This document shows, piece after piece, positions 9,488-20,253 of a stretch of 56,745 nucleotides of DNA. The first letter of the stretch is position 1, and every line of letters begins with the position of its first letter. This DNA is from Aureococcus anophagefferens (lineage: Eukaryota; Sar; Pelagophyceae; Pelagomonadales; Pelagomonadaceae): positions 675,337 through 732,081 of the forward strand of contig NW_008705574.1 in NCBI RefSeq assembly GCF_000186865.1, written 5' to 3'. Under the pieces are notes generated by a model. It did no database searches. It saw only the letters and a program-made list of their open reading frames with translations, and was not told the DNA's origin. Position numbers and translations under genes: made by a program.

Positions 9488-11017
9488 CTACTCCGGGGAC
9501 GGGCAGGTGACTTGGCAGGCGTCGAACTCCGACAGGTCGCTCGACGACGCGGACGACGCGCTCCGCGACGACGGCGGCGTCTCGACCGTCGCCACGCAGT
9601 CGTCGTCGTCGTCGCTCTCGTCGCTACTATCGCTGTCGCCGAAGACGTCGTAGATGTTCGTCAGGATGGACCCCTTCTCGACGAGCGAGTCGTGGCAGCC
9701 CAGGTTCGCCGCGCAGACGTCCGCGGCGCGCCGCGCGCCCGTCAGGTTGCCCGCGTCCGGGCCGACCTGGAGCGTCGCGAGCGCCCCGACGACGAAGAAG
9801 CGCTCGTCGCCCCAGGCCAGGTCGTCGTCGAGCGCCGGCAGGCCGTCGACGACGGGCAAATTGAAATCCCTCGCGGCGGCCGCGAGCAGAGGCACCGATT
9901 CGACATCAAACTCCGAGCCCGTCGCGAGGATCACCCGCGTCGCGTCTACGGGGGCGCCGCATGCGAACGTTACGCGCAGCTTCCCGGCGACGTCTTCCAC
10001 CTTTACCGCCGCGTCGACGCGCCGCTCGAAGCCGCCGCGCTCCGCCGCCGCCTCGAGGTCCCGCACGTAGCACGGCGGCACCGTGGCCCCGCCGCCCCGC
10101 GCGTCCTTGACCCAGGCCCGCCGCTCGTGCAACGGCTTGCCCTGGAAGGCGAAGAGCCGCCCCCGCGCGTTGCCCTTGGCCGTCGACCGCGGGTTCATCC
10201 ACTCCAAATCGAGGTCGTAGTGGCGCTCGCTCAACGGCCGCCGGCTGCACGCGACGACGCGCCCCGCGCCGCGCCGCGCCGCGCGGAGGGCCGCCTGGGC
10301 CGCGCTCAGGCCGCCGCCGATGACGAGCACCGTGTCGCCGCGGGAGAAGGCGAGCTTCCCCAGCGCGCGCCAGTCGTTCGTGTGCGTGACGAGAGGATGG
10401 TTCTCCGGGAACTCGGGCGGCGCGCGCGGCGTCATCGCCGCGCCGAGCGCGAAGACGACGGACTTGGCGCGCACGGACGGTTGTTGTGTGATAGCAACAT
10501 CATAAACGTTGGAGGCTTTGGTGATCTTCGACGCGACGCCGCGGACCATGTCGTGGGGCAACGTCTTCGCCAAGTCGGCGCAAAAGTCCTCGTAGAGCGT
10601 CGCCCCGGGCAGGCGGAAGAGGCCCGCGTTGAGCTCGACGAGGTGTTTCAAAGATGACCCCGACAGGTCCAGCGTCCGCAGCTCCGCGTCGCGGCCTTTC
10701 CGCCACGCGTACTCGCAGAGCGCGTTCGGCGAGTAAAAGTCCGGGTGCGCCCAGGCCGGCGACCGCAGGAAGCCGATGTCGAGCGCGTCGAAGCGGCCGC
10801 GCCAGTCCGCGAGGAACGCGCCCGCCGGGTCGACGACGCAGACGCGGATGGGCGCGTCGCGACCGTGGGAAGCGTCGGAGCTCGTCGACCGCCGCCGCCG
10901 CAGCTCGATGCCCTGCTGGTGGTCGCTGAGCACGCCGAACTGGTCGTGGATCGCCGACAGCAGCGTCAGGCCCGCCGGCCCGCCGCCGATGATGCAGACG
11001 TCGTACTCGGCGGCCAT
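9488..11017 (-). CDS. FAD/NAD(P)-dependent oxidoreductase, monooxygenase-like
   Basis: 509 aa. The N-terminus is a dinucleotide-binding site for FAD (YDVCIIGGGPAGLTLLSAI). A second Rossmann motif for NAD(P)H lies mid-protein (VLVIGGGLSAAQAALRAARR), and an ATGSEFD-like motif (VILATGSEFDVESVP) is near the C-terminus. Together with the FLRSPAWAHPDFYSPNALCEYA section this resembles lysine/ornithine N-monooxygenase-like flavoproteins. The substrate cannot be told. The C-terminal 50 residues are a Ser/Asp-rich acidic tail (DSDSSDESDDDDD) that is probably unstructured. The ATG at 11017 starts directly at the FAD fold; no targeting peptide is seen. Confidence 0.85.
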   Translation of the reverse strand: MAAEYDVCIIGGGPAGLTLLSAIHDQFGVLSDHQQGIELRRRRSTSSDASHGRDAPIRVCVVDPAGAFLADWRGRFDALDIGFLRSPAWAHPDFYSPNALCEYAWRKGRDAELRTLDLSGSSLKHLVELNAGLFRLPGATLYEDFCADLAKTLPHDMVRGVASKITKASNVYDVAITQQPSVRAKSVVFALGAAMTPRAPPEFPENHPLVTHTNDWRALGKLAFSRGDTVLVIGGGLSAAQAALRAARRGAGRVVACSRRPLSERHYDLDLEWMNPRSTAKGNARGRLFAFQGKPLHERRAWVKDARGGGATVPPCYVRDLEAAAERGGFERRVDAAVKVEDVAGKLRVTFACGAPVDATRVILATGSEFDVESVPLLAAAARDFNLPVVDGLPALDDDLAWGDERFFVVGALATLQVGPDAGNLTGARRAADVCAANLGCHDSLVEKGSILTNIYDVFGDSDSSDESDDDDDCVATVETPPSSRSASSASSSDLSEFDACQVTCPSPE

Positions 11018-11231
11018 TGCACGCGCGCGCAGCAAGAGTTTCAATACGGCCGGCTTCGGGTGAGGGCGCTTCGCAGAGGCGCGCGCACCGAGGCGTCGGC
11101 GAGCCGCTCGACGCCTGGCTCGACGTCGACCGTGACGTCGGCTTGAACGGTCCCACACAGCTGCAGGCGTCCACACAACCAGGACCATGCAGGGACACGA
11201 CTATATTAATAGGGGACATACAACGGGAGGG

Positions 11232-13783
11232 TCAGAGCGACGAGCCGCTCGGGCGCGGCTCGAAGCTCGCGAGCTCCGCGTCGAGCCTCCCCTCCTCGTT
11301 CGGCGTCGCGAAGTAGGGCTTCGTCGGCAGGAGGTGCTCGTCGACGTGGTAGGCCCAGCAGGCGCCCATGAGCGCCAGGAGCCCGAGGCAGCCCGCGATG
11401 ATGGCAAAGGCCCAGGCGACCATGACCGGCGCGTAGACCTTGCGCACGAACCGCTTCGCCTGGTCCGCGGTGATCTCGTCGCCGTCGTCGATCCAGAGGT
11501 GGGGCCAGGCGTAGGCGGGCTCCCGCGCGAAGACGTTCGCCCAGAGCGCCGCCGACTGGATCGCCGCGTCCAGGTTCCAGTTGTACTGGACGCGCTTGTG
11601 GCCCTCGATGAAGACGCCCGTGATCGGCTCGACGGCGACGTAGGAGCCGTGGGACCGCTTCGAGTAGTCCGGCAGGCCGTCGAAGAGGTCCTCGCGGAAC
11701 CGGGCCTCGACCTTGCCCAGCGCCGGGAAGGACACGGCCGCGGGCGCGCCGCCCTGCGTCGTCGCCATCGGGGCGACGTACGCGGGCCCGGCCATGCGGT
11801 AGGCCGCGTTGGATCGTCGCAGGGGTCGTAGGCGCAGTCGCCGCTGTAGAACTGGTCGTCCTCGAAGACGTACTTGCCCGCCTTGACCTTGTGGATCGTG
11901 ACCTCCTTGTCGTGGACGAGCGTCAGCGGCCGGAAGACCTCCGTGGACCAGATCTCGATGGCCTTGCGGTTCTGGTGGCGGAAGGGGCCGACCTGGGACG
12001 TCGACAGGCCCGCCATGGTCACGGCGTCGAGCCACACCGCGCAGGACTCGTAGCCCTGGGACGCGTACGTCGCGCACGTGTAGGACGACCCGTCCTTGTT
12101 CGGGATGTCGGACCGGTCCTCCACCTCCGTGATCCCGCGCCAGAGCGTGTACTGGCCCACGTCGTCGAGGTGGTCCTTGCCCGTCTTCAGGCCGTAGGTC
12201 AGCGGCGCGCCCGCGGCCTCCTGCGCTTCGATGTCGTCGTACTGCTTGCCCATGACGCCGTTGTAGGCCAGCGGGCGCGTGGACAGCTCCGGCGGCACGA
12301 GGGAGAAGATGACGTCGTCGTAGCCGAACAAGATCTCCCGCGCCGTGCGCCGCGTGAAGAGGCCGCTGTTGTAGCGGCCCGTGCCGTCGCTCCTGAGCGC
12401 CAGCGACCCGGGGAGCAACCCCGCGGGGTCGGCCAGCGCCGTCGTCCAGTCCCGCTCGTAGCCGACGACGGCGCCTTTGAGGAAGAAGCTCTCGGGCAGG
12501 TAGGAGAAGAGGTAGGCGGCGTAGAGGTCCGCGTTGGACGCCGTCAGGCCCGTGGCGACGTACGTCGGGTCCGCGAAGACGGAGTAGTCGCCGAGCGACG
12601 CCGCGTAGAGCCCCGTCGCCAGCCCGAGGCTCAGCGTCGCGTTCGCGTAGACGCGCAGGAAGGCGTTGGCCTCGGCGGTGTCGAGCGCGACCGGCGCGCC
12701 GACCGCCGCGGCGTAGGCGCCGAGCTCGGGCGCGACGACGACGGCGTCCGCGAGGCGCAGCGACAGGACGCTGCCGACGCCGTAGAGCGCCGCGGTCAGC
12801 GTGCCGTTGGCGAACTGGAGGTCCCGCAGGTCCTCCCAGGAGGCCGCGGCGGTCCCGGCGGGGAGCGCCGCGGCGACGGCGCCGAGGTAGTAGGGGTTGC
12901 TCTCGTCGATCAACGCGCCGAGCCAGGCGAGCACGGCGGCCGCGTCGCCGGTGCCAAACGCCGCGGCGACGGCGCCGTAGGCGTCGGCGTCGCCGCCGAG
13001 CGCGCCGAGCCAGACCTCGTAGCCCGCCGCGGTCAACAGCGAATACGGCGTCGCCTCGTTCCAGAGCGCGACGTAGGTCCCGTTGCCCACCGCGCCGACG
13101 TCGAAGGTCGTCAGCGACGCGTCGAGCGTGCTCAGGCTCGCGCCGACGACGGCAAAGGCGCCCCACTGCGCCGCGACGGACGCCGCGTCGGGAAAGTAGG
13201 CCGCGTAGCCGGACAGCAACGTATCCCGCACGTTCGCCAGGTACGTCGGCACAGAATAATAACGCACGCCATCCACAAAACCCTCGAGCAGCGCGACGAC
13301 GTTCGCGAGCACGACGTAGCCCAGGCCCGTGAACAGGGCCGCCTCCGAGCCCCCAAAGTCCGCTATAGCTCCCAAATACACGGGGTTGATCTGCACGAAC
13401 TCCGACGCGTTGAGCCGCGCGGCCTCGCCGTCGTCCGCCGGGTAGTAGTTCCACCAGCTCCCGTAGGTGTAGCTCGCCCGGTCGTCGACCCACTCGAGGT
13501 CGTAGCACTCCTCGACGTACGTCAAACGGAAGCTCACTTCGTCGAACCGGGGCTTCGCGCCGGCCTCGAGCACGTCCAGCAAGTTCGTCACGTTCCAGAG
13601 CTTCACGTCGTAGGGATGGTCGATGCCCGTGTGCTTGTCCGCCCAGGCGTCGTAGCTGTCGACGACGAGCGCGCTCCGCACGCCCTCGTTGCGCAGGTAC
13701 GTCACAAGCGGCACGAGGCCGCAGCCCGCGATGCAGAGCACGGAGCCCGCGGCCGTGAGCGGGGCCCAGAACCGCCGCGCCAT
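11232..13783 (-). CDS. CD36/LIMP-2 scavenger-receptor family protein, frameshifted
   Basis: About 850 aa once one missing base near 11811-11817 is allowed for. The topology is that of CD36: an N-terminal membrane helix (APLTAAGSVLCIAGCGLVPL), a large ectodomain with many N-glycosylation sites and conserved motifs (EDDQFYSGDCAYDPCDD, MAGPAYVAPMATTQGG, PITGVFIEGHKRVQYN), and a C-terminal membrane helix (VMVAWAFAIIAGCLGLLALM). CD36 proteins bind lipids and lipoproteins at the cell or lysosome surface. The ectodomain is about twice the usual size, with an Ala/Leu/Tyr-rich insert roughly between residues 130 and 430. The frame changes from ...DPCDD to SNAAYRMAGPAY. The ATG chosen (13783) is just before the first helix. 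Confidence 0.85.
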
Positions 13784-14339
13784 GGCCGACGCGGCGCGCG
13801 GACGCTCTCGAAACACGATGCGCCTAGGGGGGCGTCGTGGATGCCATCAGTTCCCACCGCTTGGCAGCCCGGGCGCCAAAAATCGAGCTCATCAAACCCA
13901 CTTGCAGGAAACCTTCAATGGTGTTGGTTAAGACGACTTAGGTCCTGGAGGTGCTCTTAGTGCTCATTTAATTTTCTTTGTGACTTCCTGTCTCGAGGGC
14001 GCGGCTCTTCGGTCGGCTCGCTGTTCGAGGCCCTCCCGGCCGGCGCCACGGACCGTCTGGGGAAACCATGCTGGAGTTCCCCCTCCCGGACCCTATGGAA
14101 CATGCCAAAATGCAAGGGTCCGCCCTGTGGGAGATAGGCGTTCCAGAATTGGACGGCGCAATGGAGGGTACGTGGGAACTTTCCCCGTGACCTCGCGAGG
14201 CCTCGAGCGAGCGGGAGCGCAAGCTCGGTGATCGACTAGTACTCGTGCTCGACTGCTCCTTTTCGAGCCGCTCTTGCTTGAAGCGAGGCAGCCACCTCCG
14301 TCGACGTCGTGCTCGACGCCGCCAGGAGCGTCCGCAGCC
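13784..14339. other. Intergenic region between divergent CD36 and NDH-2 genes
   Basis: A 556-bp spacer of mixed composition with no convincing gene. The last 150 bp are GC-rich and may be the 5' UTR of the downstream gene. Nothing else is recognised. Confidence 0.5.
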
Positions 14340-16283
14340 ATGCGGTCGTCGTCCATGTATCTGGCCGTCCTGGTCTGCGGCGTCGCCGACGCCTTCGTGG
14401 CGCCGCGGCCCGCGCCGGTCGCGCAGGTGCTCCGGCGGAGCAGCAGCGAGGAGTCGGCGCGGGAGGAGATCGCGCTGCGCAACGAGGAGTCGTCGGATTC
14501 GCTGCCGCCCGTGTCGAGCAGCTACCAGCCCGTGGCGGCGCCGAGCCAGCTGGCGCTCGCGGGCCTCGTCGCCGAGCGGTGCCTCGGCTTCGCCGCGGAC
14601 CGCCTCGGCGACGCCAACTACCGGCGGCGCGGCGCGCGGCGCGGCCGGGGCGAGCGCGTCGTCGTGCTCGGGAGCGGCTGGGGCGCCGCGGCGCTCGTGT
14701 CGGCGCTGGGGGAGAGCTACGGCGGCGGCGTGACGGTCGTCTCGCCGCGGAACTACTTCCTCTTCACGCCGATGCTCGCCGGCGCGTCCGTGGGGACCGT
14801 CGAGTACCGGTCCATCTGCGAGCCGCTCCGGTCCATCAACGGCGCCGTGGATTATCTGGAAGCGACGGCGACGCGCATCGACGTCGAGCGTAAAGTGGTG
14901 GTCTGCGAGGCCGTCGTCTGCGAGGGGTCGCAGTGCTCCATCGACGAGTTCGAGGTCCCGTACGACGTCGTCGTCTGCGCGACGGGCGCCACGACCAACA
15001 CCTTTGGGGTGCCGGGCGTCCGCGAGCACTGCCTCTTCCTCAAGCAGATCGCGGACGCCGACGCGCTCCGCCAGGGCCTCGGGAACTGCTTCGAGCGCGC
15101 GAACCTGCCGACGCTCAGCGACGCCGAGCGGCGCCGCGCGCTCTCCTTCGCCGTCGTCGGCGCGGGGCCCACGGGCGTCGAGTTCTGCGGGGAACTGCTC
15201 GACTTCCTCGAGTCGGAAGCGTTAGCCTTCTACCCGAAGCTCGTCGGCGAGGCGTCCGTGACGTTGCTCGAGGCGACGACGACGGTGCTCGGCGGGGCGG
15301 GAAAAGAGAACTTCCCAACTTCAAAGGCTCCTCTCTCGGCCGTTTTCCACTCGTTTCGGCTGATTTTTGGACGAGCGATCATCTCTCGGAACGGTCTCGA
15401 CGCGTGGATGCTTTTTTTCCGGAACGCGCGCGCGCGGAACGCTCGCGTCGAAGCGACGTTGCATCTCTCTTGTCCCGCCCAGGTGCTCGGCGCTTTCGAC
15501 GCGTCGCTGCGGGACGTCGCCGTCGGCGAGCTCGAGAAGAGCCGCAACGGCGGGGGCATCAAGGGCGTCGACATCCGCCTGGGGGCCGCGGTGACGGAGG
15601 TCAACGGCACGCACGTGCTCCTCGGCGGCGACGACCCGCTGCCCTACGGCCTCTGCGTCTGGGCGACGGGCAACGGGCCGACGCGCGTCGTCACGGACAC
15701 GCTCAAGGCCCTGGGCGCCGACGGCGCCCAGGGGGACGCGCAAGCCTGGGCGCGGGGCCGCTTCGGCGTCGACGCGTGGCTTCGCGTGCTCGGCGCGCCG
15801 CCGGGCGAGGTCTTCGCCATCGGCGACTGCGCGGCGGACGTCGTCGACTTCGCCGCGGAGACCAAGGCGACGCTCCCCGCGACGGCCCAGGTCGCGGCCC
15901 AGCAGGGCGAGTACCTCGCGCGGCTGTTGAAGTTGGGCCCCGACTACGACCTCGCAAAACCCGAGCCGTCGCGGCCCCGCGGCGCCGCGGACGACGACCG
16001 CCGGCTCGACGAGCTCTTCTGCGACGAGCGAAACGGCCACCTCGTCGCGCGGCCCTTCCAGTTCCTCAACCTCGGCATCCTCGCCTACGTCGGCGACGGC
16101 AAGGCCCTCGCGCAGGTCGCGCTCGGCGACGGCGACCTGGGGGTCAAGGCCGCGGGCCGCGCGGCCTTCGGCCTCTGGCGCTCCGTCTACATCTCCAAGC
16201 AGGTGTCGCCGCGGAACCGCCTCCTCGTCATCGGCGACTGGCTCCGGACGCGCGTCTTCGGCCGCGACATCACGCGCTTCTAG
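14340..16283 (+). CDS. Plastid-targeted type II NAD(P)H dehydrogenase (NDH-2)
   Basis: Exons 14340-15284 and 15483-16283 give 581 aa. The first 25 residues are a stramenopile bipartite presequence: hydrophobic signal (MYLAVLVCGVADA) cut before a Phe (FVAPRPAPV), then a Ser/Arg-rich transit part. The mature part has the NDH-2 features: FAD fold RVVVLGSGWGAAALVSAL, SPRNYFLFTPMLAGASVGTVE, NAD fold SFAVVGAGPTGVEFCGEL, and FAIGDCA. The C-terminus (LLVIGDWLRTRVFGRDITRF) is typical of the family. The enzyme would oxidise NAD(P)H and reduce quinone without proton pumping, probably in plastid chlororespiration. Removing the 198-nt IE intron joins EATTTVLG to AFDASLRD, as expected for the family. Confidence 0.93.
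   Translation: MRSSSMYLAVLVCGVADAFVAPRPAPVAQVLRRSSSEESAREEIALRNEESSDSLPPVSSSYQPVAAPSQLALAGLVAERCLGFAADRLGDANYRRRGARRGRGERVVVLGSGWGAAALVSALGESYGGGVTVVSPRNYFLFTPMLAGASVGTVEYRSICEPLRSINGAVDYLEATATRIDVERKVVVCEAVVCEGSQCSIDEFEVPYDVVVCATGATTNTFGVPGVREHCLFLKQIADADALRQGLGNCFERANLPTLSDAERRRALSFAVVGAGPTGVEFCGELLDFLESEALAFYPKLVGEASVTLLEATTTVLGGAGKENFPTSKAPLSAVFHSFRLIFGRAIISRNGLDAWMLFFRNARARNARVEATLHLSCPAQVLGAFDASLRDVAVGELEKSRNGGGIKGVDIRLGAAVTEVNGTHVLLGGDDPLPYGLCVWATGNGPTRVVTDTLKALGADGAQGDAQAWARGRFGVDAWLRVLGAPPGEVFAIGDCAADVVDFAAETKATLPATAQVAAQQGEYLARLLKLGPDYDLAKPEPSRPRGAADDDRRLDELFCDERNGHLVARPFQFLNLGILAYVGDGKALAQVALGDGDLGVKAAGRAAFGLWRSVYISKQVSPRNRLLVIGDWLRTRVFGRDITRF
15293..15482 (+). mobile_element. Introner element, family A, 190 bp, in NDH-2 gene
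   Basis: Ends CGGGGCGGGAAAAGAGA and TCTCTTGTCCCGCCCAG form a terminal inverted repeat. Flanked by the exact 8-bp duplication GTGCTCGG (15285-15292 and 15483-15490). The intron is 15285-15482: GT comes from the upstream duplication copy and AG from the element end. It is sense to the gene. Length 198 is a multiple of three and it carries no in-frame stop. Confidence 0.96.
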
Positions 16284-16423
16284 GCGGCCGCTAAAGCACG
16301 AAGTGTTAGGACGCTGGGGATGCGAGAGACGAAGCTCGGAGAGGTGGGGGGAGAAGCGAGAGACACGACACATCACAGTCCAACAGCGTGGGGGAGCGGG
16401 AGACAGTCCGCGGCGCGAGGCCA

Positions 16424-19100
16424 TCAGGCCGATGCGGCGAAGCGCCGCGCCCAGTCCGCGAGCGGGTCCGCGCGCGTGAACAGGCCGGGCGAGAGGCGGT
16501 CGTGCGCGCAGGCGCCGCCCGCGTGCCTCGCGCGGTACGCGTCGACGGCGGCCGCGGAGGCCGCGTCGACGAGGATCGTCGCGTTGAGGCTCGTCGGCCC
16601 GACGAGGCGCGTCCCGCTCTTCTTGTTGCGGAAGGTCAGCGGCCCGCGGTCCGCGTAGCAGGACTTCAGATCCTGCGCCGCGTCGTAGGACGCGCCGCGG
16701 AGCGCGCACTTTTCGGCGATGCCGGCGTCGATGGACGCGCGGTCGAAGTTGAAGGCCCAGTAGGGCGCGTCGCAGTGGCGCCGCTGGTAGTGAAACGCGC
16801 GCGCCGGGTGGCTCCGGTGGTCGGCGCCCGCCTCGGCGGGCGAGATGGACGCCGCGGCGCCGCCGCGGCACGTCTCGCAGTCCGCGTACTTGAAACCCTG
16901 CGGCGTCGCGTACCGCACCCGATGCACGGACCTCCCGCAGTACTCGGCGGGGTCCCGCGCGGCTTTCTCGAGGGCCGGCGCGCCGCAGGCGCCCGCGGCG
17001 ACGGCGCCGCCGTCCGCGTCGACGTAGGCGAGGTTCGCCACCGAAAAACGGCTCTCGACGTCGCGCGCGCGCGCGACCATGGACACGAAGCCCGCGGTGA
17101 GCCGGTCCACCACGAAGCACTCGGGGCCCGCGCACCGCGTCTTCGCGCGCACGGCCACGCCCGAGACCTTGTAGGCCACGAGATCCGTCCAGGTCGCCGC
17201 CGCCGCGTCGTTTCTCAGAGACGCGGGGCTCCACTGCGGGTAGACGTGGAACGCGATGCGCGTCGAGTGCGCGACGTTGCCCGCGAAGGTCCCCGGCCGC
17301 GCGAACTCGAGGTGCAGCGCGGACGTGTTCTGGTAGAAGAGGTTGCCCCGTTGCGCCCTCACGTGCGGCGGCGTGTCCCCGAGGAACGCGCGGCGCGCGG
17401 CCTTGTAGGGCCCGTTCTTGTAGGACGTGCCGTGGTCGCCGAGCGCGTCGAGCCACCCCACCAGACGCTCGTCGAGGCCCGCGCGGCGCTGCTCGTCGGG
17501 CCGCCGCACGAGCGGGCCGGCGAAGACGGGGTAGACGGAGAACGCGGACCGGTGGCCGCCGACGGCCGCGTTGCGCAAAACGTCGTTCTCCGGGTTCGCG
17601 AACCAGAAGATCTCCGCGTGGCCGTCGTCGCGGCTCCCGCAGGCCTCGATGGTGGCCCCCACGCCGAAGCTGCAGCCGCCGGCGCCCGCGCACCGGGCCC
17701 CGGGGCAGGCCCAGGGCGGGTCCGGCGGCCGCGCGCCCGCGCCGAAGTTCTCGACGACCGCGTTCCTCAGCTCCAGCCCGTTCTCGAAGACGTAGACGTG
17801 GCCCTGCGCGTCGTGGGCGACGTTGAAGGCGAAGAGCGCGTCGCTCGTGCCGTGGACGACGAGGGACCGGTGGTGCGTGCCTGTGCCGAATTCAACCACT
17901 GGTTTGGGTGGTCCTGACCAAACTTGAGAATTCTCTAGCTCGGTCACATCGAAGTCGATTCGGCTGATTTTTGGACGAATCGATTGCTCTCGTCGAGTTC
18001 TCGAAGCACAGCCGAAAAGGTTGCGTCGAAACTGTCGCGTACGCTCACATTGAAGTCGAGTTGAAGATTTGAATTCGGCACAGGTGCGTGCCGTGGACGG
18101 CGTTGGCGACGAACGCGAGTGTCGACGCGTTGCCGCACATGTGCGCGTGCAGGGGATACTTGCCGAGCGTCGTGTGCGCGCCCAAGTTCGTGAACTCGAC
18201 GCCGCAGACGACGCCGTGGGGCGTGTGGCTGACGACGAAGTGGCCGCAGCGCGGCTTGGGCTTTCGAGCTTCGCAGCCGGCGTAGCCGCGCACGCGGATG
18301 TTCCTCGACAAGCTCGCGACCTCCGCGGCGAAGGGCCGCTCGCCGCCGTGCGGGAAGGCGAGGGGCGCGTCGAGCGCCAGCGTCGCGCCGTCGGTGTTCG
18401 CGACGGTCCGGACCTCGTTCTGCGCGTCGTCCCAGTCCGTGGACGCGACGACGACGCGGGAGCCCTTGGCAAACGGCGGCGCGCCGGCCGCGCCGTCGAG
18501 CGCGACGGCGGACGCGCCCGCCGGCGCGGACGACGCGAGCCGGGCCCAGGTCGTCCGCGGGACGTCGCCGTTCAGCACGGCGGCCCGGTCCGCGAACGCG
18601 CGCGCGTCGCCGCACGCCGCGCCGCGGAGGAAGACGAGTCCGCCGAAGACCGCGAACGCCGACGACCCGTAGTCGATGCCGTCGGCGTCGAGGGTCGCGC
18701 CCTCGGTCAGCACGACGTCCAATTTTGCGGCGCGCGGCGCCTCCAGCGTGCCGGCGCTGAAGGTCCCGCAGACGTAGACGAACGGCGCGGTCAGCGTCGC
18801 GTCCCTATCGGCGAAGGCGAGCTCGCCCTCGACCCGCAGGCCGGCGGGCGCCGCGACGTCGCCGCCGTCGACGACGACGCGCGTGCCGCAGGGGATCGTC
18901 GCCGCGCCGGATTTCGCGAACGCGTCCCAGGACAGCGTCGTCGGCGACGCGCCGCGCCGCATGCTCGGCGGGCAGGGCAGACCCGGGTCGCAGTAGCCGC
19001 AGCACGGCACCGCGTCGCCGAGGGCCGCGCGCGAGTCGTGCAGCGCATTCTCGACGCCGCGGCAGACGAGCGCCGCGCCCAGGAGGATGACGCCGCGCAT
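16424..19100 (-). CDS. Secreted G8-domain / CEMIP-like beta-helix protein
   Basis: Exons 19100-18092 and 17880-16424 encode 821 aa. It begins with a signal peptide (MRGVILLGAALVCRGVENA). A Cys-rich patch (CCGYCDPGLPCP) follows, then a G8 domain (about residues 55-190; SGAATIPCGTRVVVDGGDVA, LTLDADGIDYG-like strands). After it comes a right-handed beta-helix resembling the CEMIP/fibrocystin-L core (YPLHAHMCGNAS, VVHGTSDALFAFNVAHDAQG, VYVFENGLELRNAVVENFG). CEMIP proteins bind or depolymerise hyaluronan; the ligand here is unknown. The IE intron 17881-18091 has a GC donor, and its removal joins NAVHGTH to HRSLVVHGT, restoring a beta-helix coil. Confidence 0.88.
17881..18083 (-). mobile_element. 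Introner element, family B, 203 bp, in G8-domain gene
   Basis: Perfect 15-bp ends: CTGTGCCGAATTCAA and its reverse complement TTGAATTCGGCACAG. The 8-bp duplication is exact (GTGCGTGC at 17873-17880 and 18084-18091). On the coding strand the intron is 18091-17881, 211 nt, donor GC in GCACGCAC, acceptor GGCACAG. It is sense to the gene when compared with the copy in the SKI8 gene. Confidence 0.95.
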
Positions 19101-19863
19101 GGTCACGCAGTCATGTGCTCATCGCGCCCTTTTAATCTTCAATATTTGTTCAATCATCGATGTTGAACACACCGTCCGCACGCATGCGTTATGTTGAGCT
19201 GACTTGAGCTGAGGGGTTCCGGGGAGGACAACTTAACCCGCGTTGATCCTAGCCCTCAGAAACCGACGCGTTTGGACGCGTGGAACAGGCCCTCGAATTA
19301 AGTGCGAACATTTTTCTAAGAAATTTGCGCATTCGTCCCCGCCAGCACTCTGGAATTTTCCACCGCGCGTCGCCATCGGTAAGATTTTGCTTACTTGGAC
19401 CACCAACCGCTTCCGACGGCGGGCGCCGTAAGCTCACCGCGGCCGGTGAATTAAGTGTGAGGACCCCGGCTCGTAGCAAGCAAACGCGTGTGGGTTAATT
19501 TATTGAAGTAGTAATCGAAAACCTCATCGAAATCGTACAAAACTGCATCGTTTCGACCGTCGGATAACGCTGCGATGATGTGATGCGCCGGCGCCGCGCC
19601 GTTTTGCGCTAGGTGGTGCACGAAAAGCGCGCGTGCTGCGCCGGACAGCGACGCCGGGGTTCGAGAGCGCAAAACATCCTGCTGGCGGCCTTCCGCGGCG
19701 AGACTGTCGATCACTGCGACTGCGGGGCGCGCCCCCACTCGATTTTTGCATCCCCGGGTTCATATGCCGTGACAGCTGGCATGGGGCAACTCATCACCTG
19801 TCTACGGTCGCCCTGCGACTGAATTAGGTTCGAAACTCCCCCGCGCGCGCGACGACGACGACG

Positions 19864-19917
<54 letters not shown>

Positions 19918-20253
19918 ACGACGACCGACCGACCGACCGACTGGCCCAGAAAATAGGTGCCAGGAACTAGCCCGGGACCCAGGGGAAGTCACCCGAGGTC
20001 CCCCCGAGTACGCCCCAGTCGGTTTGGTTTAAATTTTACCACCCCAGACCCCAAAGCCCGAGTTCACTCGTTCGTCGCCTCTAGAAGCACCAAGGGCCGT
20101 CCATCCCGGCCGGGCGGTCGGACGCCGAAGCGCAGGACCGCCGCGCGCGCGCCGATTCCCCCGCGCCGTCGCGCGGACGCTACCGTCGTTAGTGCACAGG
20201 GGGGGTCGGGGGCGGCCGAACGCGGCCTCCCCCGCGGCGGTGTCCGATATGGA
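19101..20253. other. Gene-poor spacer with compound microsatellite
   Basis: The largest gap in the window (1.15 kb). From 19101 to about 19850 base composition is clearly lower in GC than the genes. It has only short open frames; the longest plausible one (95 codons, minus, 19738-19451) has no recognised motif. Near 19850-19941 is a GAC/GGC/GAC/CGAC microsatellite. The rest may be the 3' UTR of the LON gene on the minus strand. Confidence 0.5.
19850..19941 (+). repeat. Compound trinucleotide microsatellite (GAC)n(GGC)n(GAC)n(CGAC)n
   Basis: About 5 GAC, 13 GGC and 7 GAC units followed by a few CGAC units, preceded by a short CG alternation. It lies between genes and has no open frame of interest. 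Confidence 0.95.

Noticed and set aside
19451..19738. A 95-codon minus-strand frame with balanced composition in the gene-poor spacer.
   Set aside because: No homology or motif is recognised, there is no support from neighbours, and it lies in lower-GC DNA where such frames are rarer but still expected. Left as spacer.
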